Positions 31,164 through 40,577 of a stretch of 64,000 nucleotides of DNA are shown here, piece after piece. How positions within the stretch are numbered: position 1 is the first letter of the stretch; each line of letters begins with the position of its first letter. The translations under genes and the position numbers were made by a program. This DNA is from Saccharothrix espanaensis DSM 44229 (GTDB lineage: Bacteria > Actinomycetota > Actinomycetes > Mycobacteriales > Pseudonocardiaceae). The notes under the pieces are model-generated. The model searched no databases and was not told the DNA's origin. It worked only from the letters and a program-made list of their open reading frames with translations. The stretch is taken from contig NC_019673.1 of NCBI RefSeq assembly GCF_000328705.1, forward strand, positions 5,146,001-5,210,000, in the 5' to 3' direction.

Positions 31164-32411
31164 TCAGCCGCCGGTGACCGAGGTGAGGTAGCGGTCGGCC
31201 GATTCCGGGTCGTAGAACCACTGCGCCAGGTCCGACGGGTCGGCGAAGGCGTTGACGAACCGGCCCGCCACGGCCGGGACGTCCCGGGCCGTGCCGAAGA
31301 TCCGCATGATGTGCTCCGGCGGCGGCTGGAGCATCGCGTTGGTCCAGGTCGTCGCGTGCCGGGCGTCGTCCCAGTAGGACTCGAACACCTCCGTCATCCA
31401 CGCCTCGTCGAACGGCTCGCCGCCGCGCGCCAGGATGCTGTCCAGGTAGGACGCCGCGCACTTGGCCGCGTTGTTGGAACCCTGGCCGGTGATCGGGTCG
31501 TTGGCCACCACCACGTCCGCCATGCCCAGCACCCGCCCGCCCGACGGCAGCACACCGACCGGCTTGCGCACGACCGGCGCGTAGGCCCCGGTCAACGTCG
31601 CCCGCGCGTCGGTCAGCTCCACCGAGCCGCACCGCTCGTACTCCCACGGCACGAACTCCCGCACCAGGTCCAGCATCCGCCGCAGGTGCTCGGCGGGGCC
31701 GGGACGGTCGTCCCAGCAGTCCAACTGGCCGCCGGGGACGCCTTCGAAGAACAGGATGTCGCACGGACCGCTGAGCGTCAGGGCGGGGATGACGAACAGC
31801 TCGCCGACCCCGGGCACGGCGTTGAACCGCACCACGTGCTCCTCCGGGTGCTCGGGCCGCGGCGCGAGGCCGTGCACGTAGGCCACGGACAGGATCCGCT
31901 GCGGCGCGGTGTAAGGGGAGCGTCCGGCGTCACGGCTGAACGCCTGCACCAGCTCCCCCTTGCCGGCCGCGACCACGACCAGGTCGTACATCCGCGTCAA
32001 CGAGTTCAGGTCGGCGGTGGTCACCCCGTGGTAGACGACGTTGCCGCCGCGGTCCTCCAGCAGTTCCAGCCAGCCGGCCATCTTCACCCGCTGGTCCACC
32101 GACTGCGCGCGCTCGTCCAGCCGGGCCCACCAGTCCAGCGCCCGGACCCGGCCGCCGCGCTCGTCGGGCGCGGCCACCGACAGGCCGATGCCCGTCACGT
32201 CCGGCGCGTGCCCCGCCCACAGGTCCAGGCCGAGGTCGCGCTCGTGCGCGAGCGACGGGCCGAACATGCACTGGGTCGACATCACCCGGCCGGCCCGGAT
32301 CTCCTCCGGCGTCCGCGCCGACATCACCGTGACGTCGTACCCGTTCGCGACCAGCCCTAACGCGAGTTGCAGCCCCGACTGGCCGGCCCCCACGACGAGC
32401 ACCTTCCGCAT
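31164..32411 (-). CDS. StyA/styrene monooxygenase-like FAD protein of the conservon
   Basis: A 415-residue flavoprotein with N-terminal VLVVGAGQSGLQLALGL and a long substrate domain ending in VVVANDPITGQGSNNAAKCA, the FAD/GD-type motif used by StyA-like monooxygenases. StyA enzymes receive FADH2 from a separate reductase and epoxidise alkenes or indole. Genes of this kind often close actinobacterial conservon operons, as here, where it follows cvnD by 37 bp. The ATG at 32411 is preferred over an in-frame TTG at 32420. No NAD(P)H-binding domain or flavin reductase is seen nearby. The physiological substrate is unknown. Confidence 0.82.
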   Translation of the reverse strand: MRKVLVVGAGQSGLQLALGLVANGYDVTVMSARTPEEIRAGRVMSTQCMFGPSLAHERDLGLDLWAGHAPDVTGIGLSVAAPDERGGRVRALDWWARLDERAQSVDQRVKMAGWLELLEDRGGNVVYHGVTTADLNSLTRMYDLVVVAAGKGELVQAFSRDAGRSPYTAPQRILSVAYVHGLAPRPEHPEEHVVRFNAVPGVGELFVIPALTLSGPCDILFFEGVPGGQLDCWDDRPGPAEHLRRMLDLVREFVPWEYERCGSVELTDARATLTGAYAPVVRKPVGVLPSGGRVLGMADVVVANDPITGQGSNNAAKCAASYLDSILARGGEPFDEAWMTEVFESYWDDARHATTWTNAMLQPPPEHIMRIFGTARDVPAVAGRFVNAFADPSDLAQWFYDPESADRYLTSVTGG

Positions 32412-32448
32412 TCCCGCCAACCTCTCCGCAGTCGTTCGAGTGGGTCGT

Positions 32449-33039
32449 TCACGCCGGACCGTAGGACGGGGCGAGCGACATCGTGTGCGACACCAGGCCC
32501 CGCAACGCCGCGGCCACGGAGGAGCGCTCGCGGGCGTCGCAGGTGATCACGGGGACCTCCGCGGACAGTGCCAGAGCCTCCCGGACGTCGTCGAGGTCGT
32601 GCGCCAGCAGACCGTCGAACAGGTTCACCGCGACCACGAACGGCAGGTCCGAGTCGTTCTCGAAGTAGTTGATCGCGGCGAACGACTCGGCCAGCCGGCG
32701 GGTGTCGACCAGCACGATCGCGCCGAGCGCGCCGCGCGCCAGGTCGTCCCACATGAACCAGAACCGCGCCTGACCCGGCGTGCCGAACAGGAACAGCACC
32801 AGGTCGTCGCTCAGCGCCAGCCGGCCGAAGTCCATCGCGACCGTGGTGGTGACCTTGTCGCTGTCGGGGTCCACCGGGTCCACCCCGTGCGACGCCTCGG
32901 TCATCCACGCCTCGGTGTTGATCGGCGGCACCTCGGACACCGAGCCCACGAACGTCGTCTTGCCGACCCCGAAGCCGCCGGCGACCACGATCTTCGCCGA
33001 GATCGTCAGCGGACCGGCGTCAAACGCGCCTGAGCCCAT
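32449..33039 (-). CDS. cvnD: CvnD, conservon small GTPase-like protein
   Basis: A 196-residue ATP/GTP-binding protein. The P-loop is VVAGGFGVGKTTFVGS, the switch II region is FLFGTPGQARFWFMWDD, and NLFDG stands for the NKxD motif. These are the features of the CvnD/MglA-like GTPase of conservons. CvnD binds GTP and works with the roadblock protein CvnB and histidine-kinase-like CvnA in membrane-associated, G-protein-like signalling. The ATG lies inside the end of cvnC (20-bp overlap), with AGAGG upstream. Confidence 0.93.
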   Translation of the reverse strand: MGSGAFDAGPLTISAKIVVAGGFGVGKTTFVGSVSEVPPINTEAWMTEASHGVDPVDPDSDKVTTTVAMDFGRLALSDDLVLFLFGTPGQARFWFMWDDLARGALGAIVLVDTRRLAESFAAINYFENDSDLPFVVAVNLFDGLLAHDLDDVREALALSAEVPVITCDARERSSVAAALRGLVSHTMSLAPSYGPA

Positions 33040-33379
33040 CCAGAATCCTCTCCAACAGCGGCAGGTCGTAGTGGTACTCGTGCCCGGTCGGGTGCACGTA
33101 CACCAGGTCCTGGCTGATCAGGTCGCTGAGCAGCACCCGGATCACGCCGAGCGGGATGTCCAGGTGCGCCGACAGCTCCGCCACCGAGGTGCGCTCCCGG
33201 ACGTGCTCGTAGAGCGCCTGGGCCTCGGGCATCAGCAGCGCGCCCGCCTGCGGGTCGTAGCGGGGCACCGACACCAGTGTCTCCACCAGCAGCAGGTGCC
33301 GGGGACGTGTCCTGCCCCGGGTGATGGCATACGGGCGGACCCGGGTGCTGCGCATCGTCGGTGTGGAACCGGTGACCAC
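33020..33379 (-). CDS. cvnC: CvnC, DUF742 protein
   Basis: A 119-residue DUF742 protein. It has RVRPYAITRGRTRP near the N-terminus, followed by a winged-helix-like segment (AELSAHLDIPLGVIRVLLSDLISQ and DLVYVHP). This is the standard third conservon component. It begins with GTG at 33379 behind GGAGGAG, and its 3' end overlaps cvnD by 20 bp. It is thought to link the sensor/roadblock part to the GTPase. Confidence 0.92.
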   Translation of the reverse strand: MVTGSTPTMRSTRVRPYAITRGRTRPRHLLLVETLVSVPRYDPQAGALLMPEAQALYEHVRERTSVAELSAHLDIPLGVIRVLLSDLISQDLVYVHPTGHEYHYDLPLLERILDGLRRV

Positions 33380-33398
33380 TGCGCTCCTCCTCCTGCCC

Positions 33399-33842
33399 TC
33401 ACGCGCCGGGACGTCGTGAGGTCACCGTGCGCCGCATGTCGGCCCGCCGCTGAGGGGTCAGCGCGTGGCCGGCGTTGTCGACGAACTTGGTCATCTCGTA
33501 GCCGATGACCTTCATGTCGCAGCCCGGCGCGGTCAGCACGCCGAGCCCCGCCTCCACCCCGATGTCCATGAACAGGAAATAGCCGTCGGTGAGCCGCACG
33601 ACGATCTGCTCGCACGTGCCCTTGTGGAACATCGTCGCGGCGGCGCGGGCCAGGTTCAACATCCCGCTGGAGATCGCCGCGAGCTGCTCGGCCGCGTCCT
33701 GCCCCACCGAGTCCGACGCGACCAGCGAGAGCCCGTCCGCGGACAGGATCAGCGCGTGCGTCACACCGTGCACGCGTGCGACGAAGTCGTTGATCAGCCA
33801 GCTGAAGTCCGACGCCGGGGAAGCGTGGTGGTCGGTCGTCAC
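33399..33842 (-). CDS. cvnB: CvnB, roadblock/LC7-domain protein
   Basis: A 147-residue roadblock/LC7 protein: FSWLINDFVARVHGVTHALILSADGLSL, then QDAAEQLAAISSGMLNLARAA and a strand-rich end with FLFMDIGVEAGLGVLT. Roadblock proteins act as GTPase-activating partners of MglA/CvnD-type GTPases. The GTG at 33842 overlaps the cvnA stop (GTGA), showing translational coupling. Confidence 0.93.
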   Translation of the reverse strand: MTTDHHASPASDFSWLINDFVARVHGVTHALILSADGLSLVASDSVGQDAAEQLAAISSGMLNLARAAATMFHKGTCEQIVVRLTDGYFLFMDIGVEAGLGVLTAPGCDMKVIGYEMTKFVDNAGHALTPQRRADMRRTVTSRRPGA

Positions 33843-35032
33843 TCGGTCGGTTCCTCGCGGTGTGCGTCGGGGTGCTCGTCGGGCAGGGTGCCGCGGGCCG
33901 CCCGCTCGCCCTCGCCCAGGGCGGTCAGGTCGTCGAACACGTCGGGGCCGGTGGCCAGGTCGCGGGGCCGGGGTGGGGCCGGCTCGCCACCGCCGCGCAG
34001 GCTGGTGGGCACCCGTCTGGGCAGGCCCTTGTCCGTCACGCCGGCCGTGACGCCGGTCGCGCGCGGCGCGTCGGGCGCGGGCCGGCGGGAGTCGAGCGCG
34101 GGCCGGCGGGCGTCGGGCACCTCGGCCGGCACCCTGCTCGCGGGCTCCGCGCGGCGGGTGAACGAGACCTGCGGGGCTTCGCGGACCAGCCCGGCGGGCA
34201 GCAGGACGCAGGCGATCGTGCCGTGCGGGACGCGGTCGTCCAGCCAGACCCGCAGGCCGTGCTTGTCGGCCAGCCGGCGCACCACGGCGAGCCCCATGTG
34301 CCCGACCGCCGCGCGGTCCAGCACCGGCGCGGTGGACAGCCGGTCGTTGAGCTCGGCCAGCCGCTGTGCGGGCAGCCCGATCCCGGAGTCCTCCACCCGC
34401 ACCAGGACGCTGCCCTGCTCGGTGAAGTGCGCGCTCACCGTCACCGTCGAGTGCGGCGGGGACTGCGCGGTGGCGTTGTCCAGCAGCTCGGTGAGCAGCC
34501 GGCTGACGTCGTCGGCCGCGAGCCCGACGACCGCGAGCTGCGCCACCCGACCGATCTCGACCCGCCGGTACTGCTCGATGGCGGACAGCGCGGCGCGCAC
34601 GACGTCGACCAGCGAGGAGTTCTCGCCGGTGGCGGCACCGGCCTCCTCGCCGGCCAGCACGCGCAGGTTCTCGGCGTTGCGGCGCAGCCGGGTGGCCAGG
34701 TGGTCGAGCTTGTAGAGCCGGGCCAGCGCGTCGGGGTCCTGCTCCTCGGCCTCCATCCGCTCCAGCTCGGCGAGCAGCGAGTCCACCAGGTTGAGGTCGC
34801 GCAGCGCGATCCCGGCGAACACGTCGGAGAGCACGTCGTCGCGCCGCGCGCCGGTCGGCTCGGCGAGCGCGGCCGGCGCGGCGGCCGTCGACGGCGTGCC
34901 CGGCGTGGCCGCGTGCCTCGGCTCGCGGCGGGGTTCGAGGAACTCCACGACGGTGCCACGCGCCTGGTCCAGCAACGATCTGGCACCGTGCTTGCGGTAC
35001 TGGTCAACCAGTGACCGCATTCTGCTCACCAC
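33839..35032 (-). CDS. cvnA: CvnA-like cytoplasmic histidine-kinase ATPase
   Basis: A 397-residue protein with a short N-terminus (SLVDQYRKHGARSLLDQARG), a helical DHp-like segment (SLLAELERMEAEEQDPDALARLYKLDHLATRLRRNAENL region) and a GHKL ATPase domain. The N box is LLTELLDNATAQSPP, with G1 VEDSGIGL and G2 GHMGLAVVRRLA. A proline- and arginine-rich tail follows. Usual CvnA proteins are much longer and carry an extracellular nitrate-sensor-like domain between two helices. Here that part is missing and no membrane segment is visible. The GTG at 35032 is chosen from spacing to GGAG; an ATG at 35020 is possible. Confidence 0.85.
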   Translation of the reverse strand: MVSRMRSLVDQYRKHGARSLLDQARGTVVEFLEPRREPRHAATPGTPSTAAAPAALAEPTGARRDDVLSDVFAGIALRDLNLVDSLLAELERMEAEEQDPDALARLYKLDHLATRLRRNAENLRVLAGEEAGAATGENSSLVDVVRAALSAIEQYRRVEIGRVAQLAVVGLAADDVSRLLTELLDNATAQSPPHSTVTVSAHFTEQGSVLVRVEDSGIGLPAQRLAELNDRLSTAPVLDRAAVGHMGLAVVRRLADKHGLRVWLDDRVPHGTIACVLLPAGLVREAPQVSFTRRAEPASRVPAEVPDARRPALDSRRPAPDAPRATGVTAGVTDKGLPRRVPTSLRGGGEPAPPRPRDLATGPDVFDDLTALGEGERAARGTLPDEHPDAHREEPTE

Positions 35033-35071
35033 AGGCGCTCCGCAAGGACGTCATGGGCCAACACCGCGTCA

Positions 35072-35099
35072 ACCATAGTCACGCTCAGGTTATGGTCAA
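35072..35099 (-). promoter_or_regulatory. Promoter of the cvn operon
   Basis: On the minus strand, TTGACC (35099-35094) and TATGGT (35077-35072) are separated by 16 bp, a good housekeeping-sigma match. The expected start of transcription, near 35065, leaves a ~30-base leader before the cvnA GTG at 35032. Confidence 0.55.
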
Positions 35100-35265
35100 G
35101 ACGGAGGGTGACGCTAGACGCTCGATCGGGTGCACAAAGTGACGCCTGACGTGCGGGGATGATCACTCGCAGATATCATCGCCGGACGCTGCGCAACTCC
35201 ACTCACCCGGCGTGACACCCGGCTGCCGAGCCGGCGACGTCGGTGGGTGACGCCGCCGGCGCGGC

Positions 35266-36909
<1,644 letters not shown>

Positions 36910-36943
36910 GGGGGAACTGCCTCCAACGAGAGGTGATGCGCGG

Positions 36944-36993
36944 AAAGGACGAACTCGGCACCGCGAACCCGCGGCACCGTGGAGGCGTCGTCC
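36944..36993 (-). promoter_or_regulatory. Attenuator-like hairpin between leader ORF and ABC-F gene
   Basis: In the RNA a 9-bp stem (GGUGCCGCG with CGCGGUGCC, two G-U pairs, GGUU loop; 36957-36978) is enclosed by a second 6-bp stem, GGACGA/UCGUCC (36988-36993 with 36947-36952), followed by UUU. It begins one base after the leader ORF stop and ends about 35 bases before the ABC-F ATG. This is the position expected for translation-controlled termination. Confidence 0.5.
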
Positions 36994-36994
36994 C

Positions 36995-37018
36995 TCAGAG
37001 GTAGAACTGCTCGTGCAT
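36995..37018 (-). CDS. Leader peptide MHEQFYL upstream of ABC-F
   Basis: A seven-residue ORF (ATG at 37018, TGA at 36995-36997) precedes the hairpin and lies 85 bases upstream of the ABC-F start. Short leader ORFs upstream of ABC-F and erm genes allow ribosome stalling to control expression. The GGTGGG just upstream is a weak ribosome site. The call rests on position and on the adjacent hairpin, not on a family match. Confidence 0.45.
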   Translation of the reverse strand: MHEQFYL

Positions 37019-37085
37019 CACGCCCACCACGGTAGGCCGGCCGAGGGCCGTGGTCACCCGGATTTCGGTCCGGCGGCCGGGCGGG

Positions 37086-38267
37086 TCACCACTCGGCGGT
37101 GAGGTCGAGCAGGGCGGTGATCAGCCCGACCTGCCACCACGCCTGGTCGTGGCCGCCGTAGTATTCCACTGTGGACACACTGTGACCCTTGTCCGCCAAC
37201 GCGTCCCGTACGCGGCCGACGATCTGGGGCATGCCCCACTCCTGGGTGCCGACCTGGAGGACCACCCGCAGTGCCCGGGTCGCTTCCGGGCAGTGGCTCG
37301 CTTCCCGGCAGTGGGACAGCCAGGTGGTGCCCGAGGTGTCGCCGGGCCACCAGAACGAGCCGGACTGCGCGATCACGGTGCCGAACCGGTCGGCGCGGGA
37401 CAGGGCCGCGTGGGTGGCGGCCAGACCGCCGAGGCTCTGGCCCGCCACGATCGTCCGCGCCGGGTCGGGCCGCAGGCCCAGCTCGTCCAGCAGCGCGACC
37501 AGGTGGCCGGGGTAGGCCGGGTCGCAGGTCAGGTCGGCGGTGCGGCCGGCCGCGGACGGGCCGACCATGACGGTGGTCAGGGCAGGCAGCCGGCCGGCGG
37601 CGGTCAGCGCGTCGAGGGTCGGGGCGATCGGGTGCTCCCGCGCCCACACGTCGCCGTCGAGCAGCACCAGCACCGGGCCGCCGTCGGCGGGGCCGTGCAC
37701 CCAGACCGGGCGGGTGCCGGGCAGTTCGCGCGGCGGCTCGGCGGGGGCGTCCACCCAGAACCGGGCGGGAGCGGCGTCCAGCCCGGCGACGGAGAACGTC
37801 CGCCCGGTGTGCCGGCCGCGCAGCGGCGTGCGGTTGAACGGGTCGGGTTCGGCGTGGCGCATCAGCTCGTCGCGGTGGTGCCGGCCGCTCAGGGCGGGCA
37901 GGTCGGTGAGCGGGCCGAGTTGGTAGGAGCACCGCCAGTCGGCGCGCAGCCGGAACGTCGCGTGCCAGACGTCAGTGCCGGGCAGGCGGGCCAAGGACGT
38001 CGCCGCGAGGTCGTCGTAATCGGTGAACTTGTTGGCGTGCAACACGACCGTGCGCACCGGGAGGCCCGCCACCGGGCGGTCGCGCCACAGGAACGTCACC
38101 GCGCGGTGGTCGGGGTGGCCCGACGGGTCCGGCTCGACCACGGGCGTGCCCACCTCGGCGACCCGCCGCCAGAACTCGTCGGTCCGGCCGGGGCGCGCCG
38201 TGGCGACGAACCGGGAGGCCACCGCCGTGACGGGTTCGGATCGGGGGAACTCCGGCCGGCTGGACAC
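37086..38267 (-). CDS. Enterochelin-esterase-like alpha/beta hydrolase (Fes/IroE family)
   Basis: A roughly 393-residue protein of the Fes type. The N-terminal beta-sandwich (RAVTFLWRD, VWHATFRLRADWRCSYQL, DPFN) is followed by the esterase domain, with VLVLLDGDVWAREHPIAPTLDAL, the nucleophile elbow VAGQSLGGLAATHAAL, QSGSFWWP and histidine in YYGGHDQAWWQ. The family hydrolyses catecholate siderophore trilactones in the cytoplasm to release iron. No siderophore genes are in view, so the substrate is inferred from the family. The start is uncertain: GTG 38267 is chosen from the domain boundary, and the frame is open further upstream. Confidence 0.8.
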   Translation of the reverse strand: MSSRPEFPRSEPVTAVASRFVATARPGRTDEFWRRVAEVGTPVVEPDPSGHPDHRAVTFLWRDRPVAGLPVRTVVLHANKFTDYDDLAATSLARLPGTDVWHATFRLRADWRCSYQLGPLTDLPALSGRHHRDELMRHAEPDPFNRTPLRGRHTGRTFSVAGLDAAPARFWVDAPAEPPRELPGTRPVWVHGPADGGPVLVLLDGDVWAREHPIAPTLDALTAAGRLPALTTVMVGPSAAGRTADLTCDPAYPGHLVALLDELGLRPDPARTIVAGQSLGGLAATHAALSRADRFGTVIAQSGSFWWPGDTSGTTWLSHCREASHCPEATRALRVVLQVGTQEWGMPQIVGRVRDALADKGHSVSTVEYYGGHDQAWWQVGLITALLDLTAEW

Positions 38268-38601
38268 GACCGGCGACCCTACCCCGGTGCCCCGCGCGGG
38301 CCGGGGCGGAGGGCGTCCGGAGAATTGATTCCAGCTCGTCGCGTATTTCTGGGCAATCGCGGAGAACGGTCGGCGGAACCGCATTTGTGCGCCGGCGAAA
38401 GCTTCATCCTCTTGGTCTATCGCAGGCACGACCATTCAGCCCTAACGTGAAGACCGGTACGACGGAAGGCAGCACCGGCAGCCATCCGGAGACCAATTCA
38501 CCCCTTTCCAGAAGAACACCTCGCAGCGGCCCGCCCCAATGCCGCAGTCGAGTTCCGCGCGCACTTTTTCCCGGAACACTCCCCCGGAAGGAAAGCACCC
38601 C
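38268..38601. other. Divergent intergenic region, no gene seen
   Basis: This 334-bp region separates the Fes-like gene (minus) and the secreted protein (plus). It is less GC-rich than its flanks, with an AT-rich patch at 38320-38360, as expected for divergent promoters. No confident -10/-35 pair, operator or small gene could be assigned. Confidence 0.5.
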
Positions 38602-39141
38602 ATGAAGAGCTTCCGCTCGTCCCTGGCCGTCATCGCCGTCGCCCTCACGGCGGTCGCCACGACCGTGGCGCTCGCCCAGACCAACGTCGGCACCGCCCAA
38701 CCCGGCGTAGCGGGTGACCAGGGCGTCTCGCACCTGAACTCCCAGGTCGACCTGCCGGCCGGGGCCTGGGTCGACACCCCGCTGACGGTCTCGCTGCCCT
38801 TCTCCGGCACCTACGAGCTCGACGCGGACGTCCGCGGCCGGCTGTCCGGCACGCCCTCGGTCAACACCTACATCACCGCGCGGCTGTGGAACGCCACCAC
38901 GAACACCGCCGTGCCGCAGAGCGAGCGGCTGGTCAACCAGATCATCGACCACAACGTGGGGGACGCCGCGACCGGCAACAACCAGACCGCGCCGATCAGC
39001 GAGGTGGTCCACGTCGACGGGCCCACGACGATCCGGTTGCAGGCCCGGCGGATCGACGCGGTCGGTGCGGCCGCCATCGCGCAGATCTACTCCGACGGCG
39101 CGGGCTACACCTCGCTGCGCTTCGACCGGGTCGCTCCCTGA
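38602..39141 (+). CDS. Small secreted protein
   Basis: A 179-residue protein with a Sec signal peptide (MKSFRSSLAVIAVALTAVATTVALAQ, cleavage near ALAQ). The mature domain is beta-rich: VDLPAGAWVDTPLTVSLPFSG, YELDADVRGRLSG, YITARLWN and TIRLQARRIDA. It resembles a small jelly-roll or C1q/TNF-like secreted fold seen in actinomycete exoproteins. It contains no cysteines and no catalytic motif. GGAAGGAAAG gives a strong ribosome site. Function unknown. The gene ends before a hairpin terminator at 39164. Confidence 0.75.
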   Translation: MKSFRSSLAVIAVALTAVATTVALAQTNVGTAQPGVAGDQGVSHLNSQVDLPAGAWVDTPLTVSLPFSGTYELDADVRGRLSGTPSVNTYITARLWNATTNTAVPQSERLVNQIIDHNVGDAATGNNQTAPISEVVHVDGPTTIRLQARRIDAVGAAAIAQIYSDGAGYTSLRFDRVAP

Positions 39142-39163
39142 CCCACTGCCGCAACGGCGGATC

Positions 39164-39190
39164 GGGCAGCCGGCGTCCGCCGCGCTGCCC
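39164..39190. terminator. Hairpin between convergent genes
   Basis: GGGCAGC pairs with GCTGCCC (39184-39190), extended inside by three more pairs across a bulged base. It lies between the secreted-protein stop (39141) and the membrane-protein stop (39246). Confidence 0.55.
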
Positions 39191-39245
39191 TATCCCGCGG
39201 CCGCCTCCGGCGCATTCCCGCATTCAACACGCCGGAAATCCGGCG

Positions 39246-39605
39246 CTATTCCGCTTTGTTCCGACGCCGACCAAGGTGATAGGCGACGGCGACCGCGACA
39301 CCGGCCACGGCGACCAGCGCGGCGAATGCCGGGTGCAGGTCCCGGGAAAGGCTCGGCGCGCGCTCCGGCCCGATCGCCCAGAGGGCCAGTGGAATGGCGT
39401 AGGCCACGGCGAGGGCGACGGCCCAGGGTCGGAGCGCCCGCAGATCCCGGTCGTGCAGCACGCCGATCAGCACGACCAGGACCGGCACGATCCCGATCAT
39501 GGCGAACTGGCCGACGATGAACACCGGCACCGCCCAGGCGGCCATCACGACGGGCAGCGAGGTGCCGCGGGCGGTGTCGCCGCGGTGCGGGGTCGTGGTG
39601 GTCAC
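39246..39605 (-). CDS. Small three-helix membrane protein
   Basis: A 119-residue protein with three predicted helices (VMAAWAVPVFIVGQFAMIGIVPVL, WAVALAVAYAIPLALWA, AFAALVAVAGVAVAVAYHL) and a basic C-terminus (GRRRNK). The start is GTG 39605 with GGAGGAGG upstream. It lies 31 bp downstream of the SRPBCC protein gene and is probably co-transcribed. I recognise no characterised family. Confidence 0.65.
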   Translation of the reverse strand: MTTTTPHRGDTARGTSLPVVMAAWAVPVFIVGQFAMIGIVPVLVVLIGVLHDRDLRALRPWAVALAVAYAIPLALWAIGPERAPSLSRDLHPAFAALVAVAGVAVAVAYHLGRRRNKAE

Positions 39606-39636
39606 TGGTTCCTCCTCCCAGCGGGCGGGGTCAGTC

Positions 39637-40317
39637 CTACCGGGGGCAGTCGCGGGCCTCGGCGGTGGTCTTGAGGTCGGTCAGCCACGCCTTGAGACCT
39701 TCGCCGAGGAAGTACTCGGAGGTGGGCACGTCGGCCTCGACCTGGTCGCCGGCCCACGTCTCCTCGGTGCGCACGAGCACACCACCGGGAACCTTGGTGA
39801 AGGTCCAGACGTGCACGCCCCGGTCGATGGTCAGCCCCTCGCCGATCGCCGGCCCGGTCCAGCGGACGCACCTGTTGTGCCGGAGCTGGCCGACGGTGGA
39901 GGTGATGGTCAGGGTGGTGGCGGGAGTGGTGGCCGTGGGCGGCACCGGGGTGGTCCACCGGAACCGCGCGCCGGCCCGCAGCGCGCCGTGGTCCAGGCGC
40001 TCGGCGGTGGCGACCGGCGGCTGCCAGGACGGCCAGGCCGCCACGTCGGTCTGCAGGTCCCAGATCGTGCCCAGCGGCGCGTCGATCAGCTTCTCGGTGC
40101 GGTAGCGGATCTTGGCCGCGGGGTCGACGCCCTCGCCGCGGCAGGTCAGCGGCCCGTCGCCGGCGGGCGGCTCGGTGGTGGCCTGGGCCGGCGCGACACC
40201 GGCGACGAGCAGGCCGGCGGCCAGCGGGAGCGCCGCCAGGGCGGCACGGACCCCGGGCCGGCGGGCGGCGGAGCGGGCCTGCGGGGCGGACGGCGTGCTG
40301 CCGGTGGTGCCGGTCAT
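39637..40317 (-). CDS. Secreted SRPBCC/polyketide-cyclase-like protein
   Basis: A 226-residue protein with a signal-like N-terminus (RAALAALPLAAGLLVAGVAPAQA) and an SRPBCC (START-like helix-grip) domain: YRTEKLIDAPLGTIWDLQTDVAAWPSWQP, FRWTTP, TITSTVGQLRHNRCVRWTGP and VRTEETWAGDQVEAD. SRPBCC domains bind hydrophobic ligands. The exported form suggests a role outside the membrane rather than in polyketide cyclisation. GAGGAG lies seven bases before the ATG. Confidence 0.82.
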   Translation of the reverse strand: MTGTTGSTPSAPQARSAARRPGVRAALAALPLAAGLLVAGVAPAQATTEPPAGDGPLTCRGEGVDPAAKIRYRTEKLIDAPLGTIWDLQTDVAAWPSWQPPVATAERLDHGALRAGARFRWTTPVPPTATTPATTLTITSTVGQLRHNRCVRWTGPAIGEGLTIDRGVHVWTFTKVPGGVLVRTEETWAGDQVEADVPTSEYFLGEGLKAWLTDLKTTAEARDCPR

Positions 40318-40577
40318 GGTCCATCTCCTCGTTCGACGGTCTGGTGGGCCGGTGCCGGGTGGTGACCGGCGTCGTTCGGTGTGATCCCACGATGTCGCGG
40401 GACGGGGGTCGTTCGCGTCGGTGGACATCACCTATCCGGCAGCAGGCGATGCCGAGCCGGCCGGGCGTGACGCGCGCCACTCGCGCCGCCGGTCCGTGGC
40501 GGAACGGGCCGTTCGCGTCGGCGGTCGTCGCCCACCCACTGGAATCGATCCCCGAAGTCGGCCATGATCGGTCGCCC

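Noticed and set aside
32412-32420. TTG at 32420 as the start of the StyA-like gene
   Set aside because: The ATG at 32411 is in frame, starts right before the Rossmann strand and needs no rare start codon.
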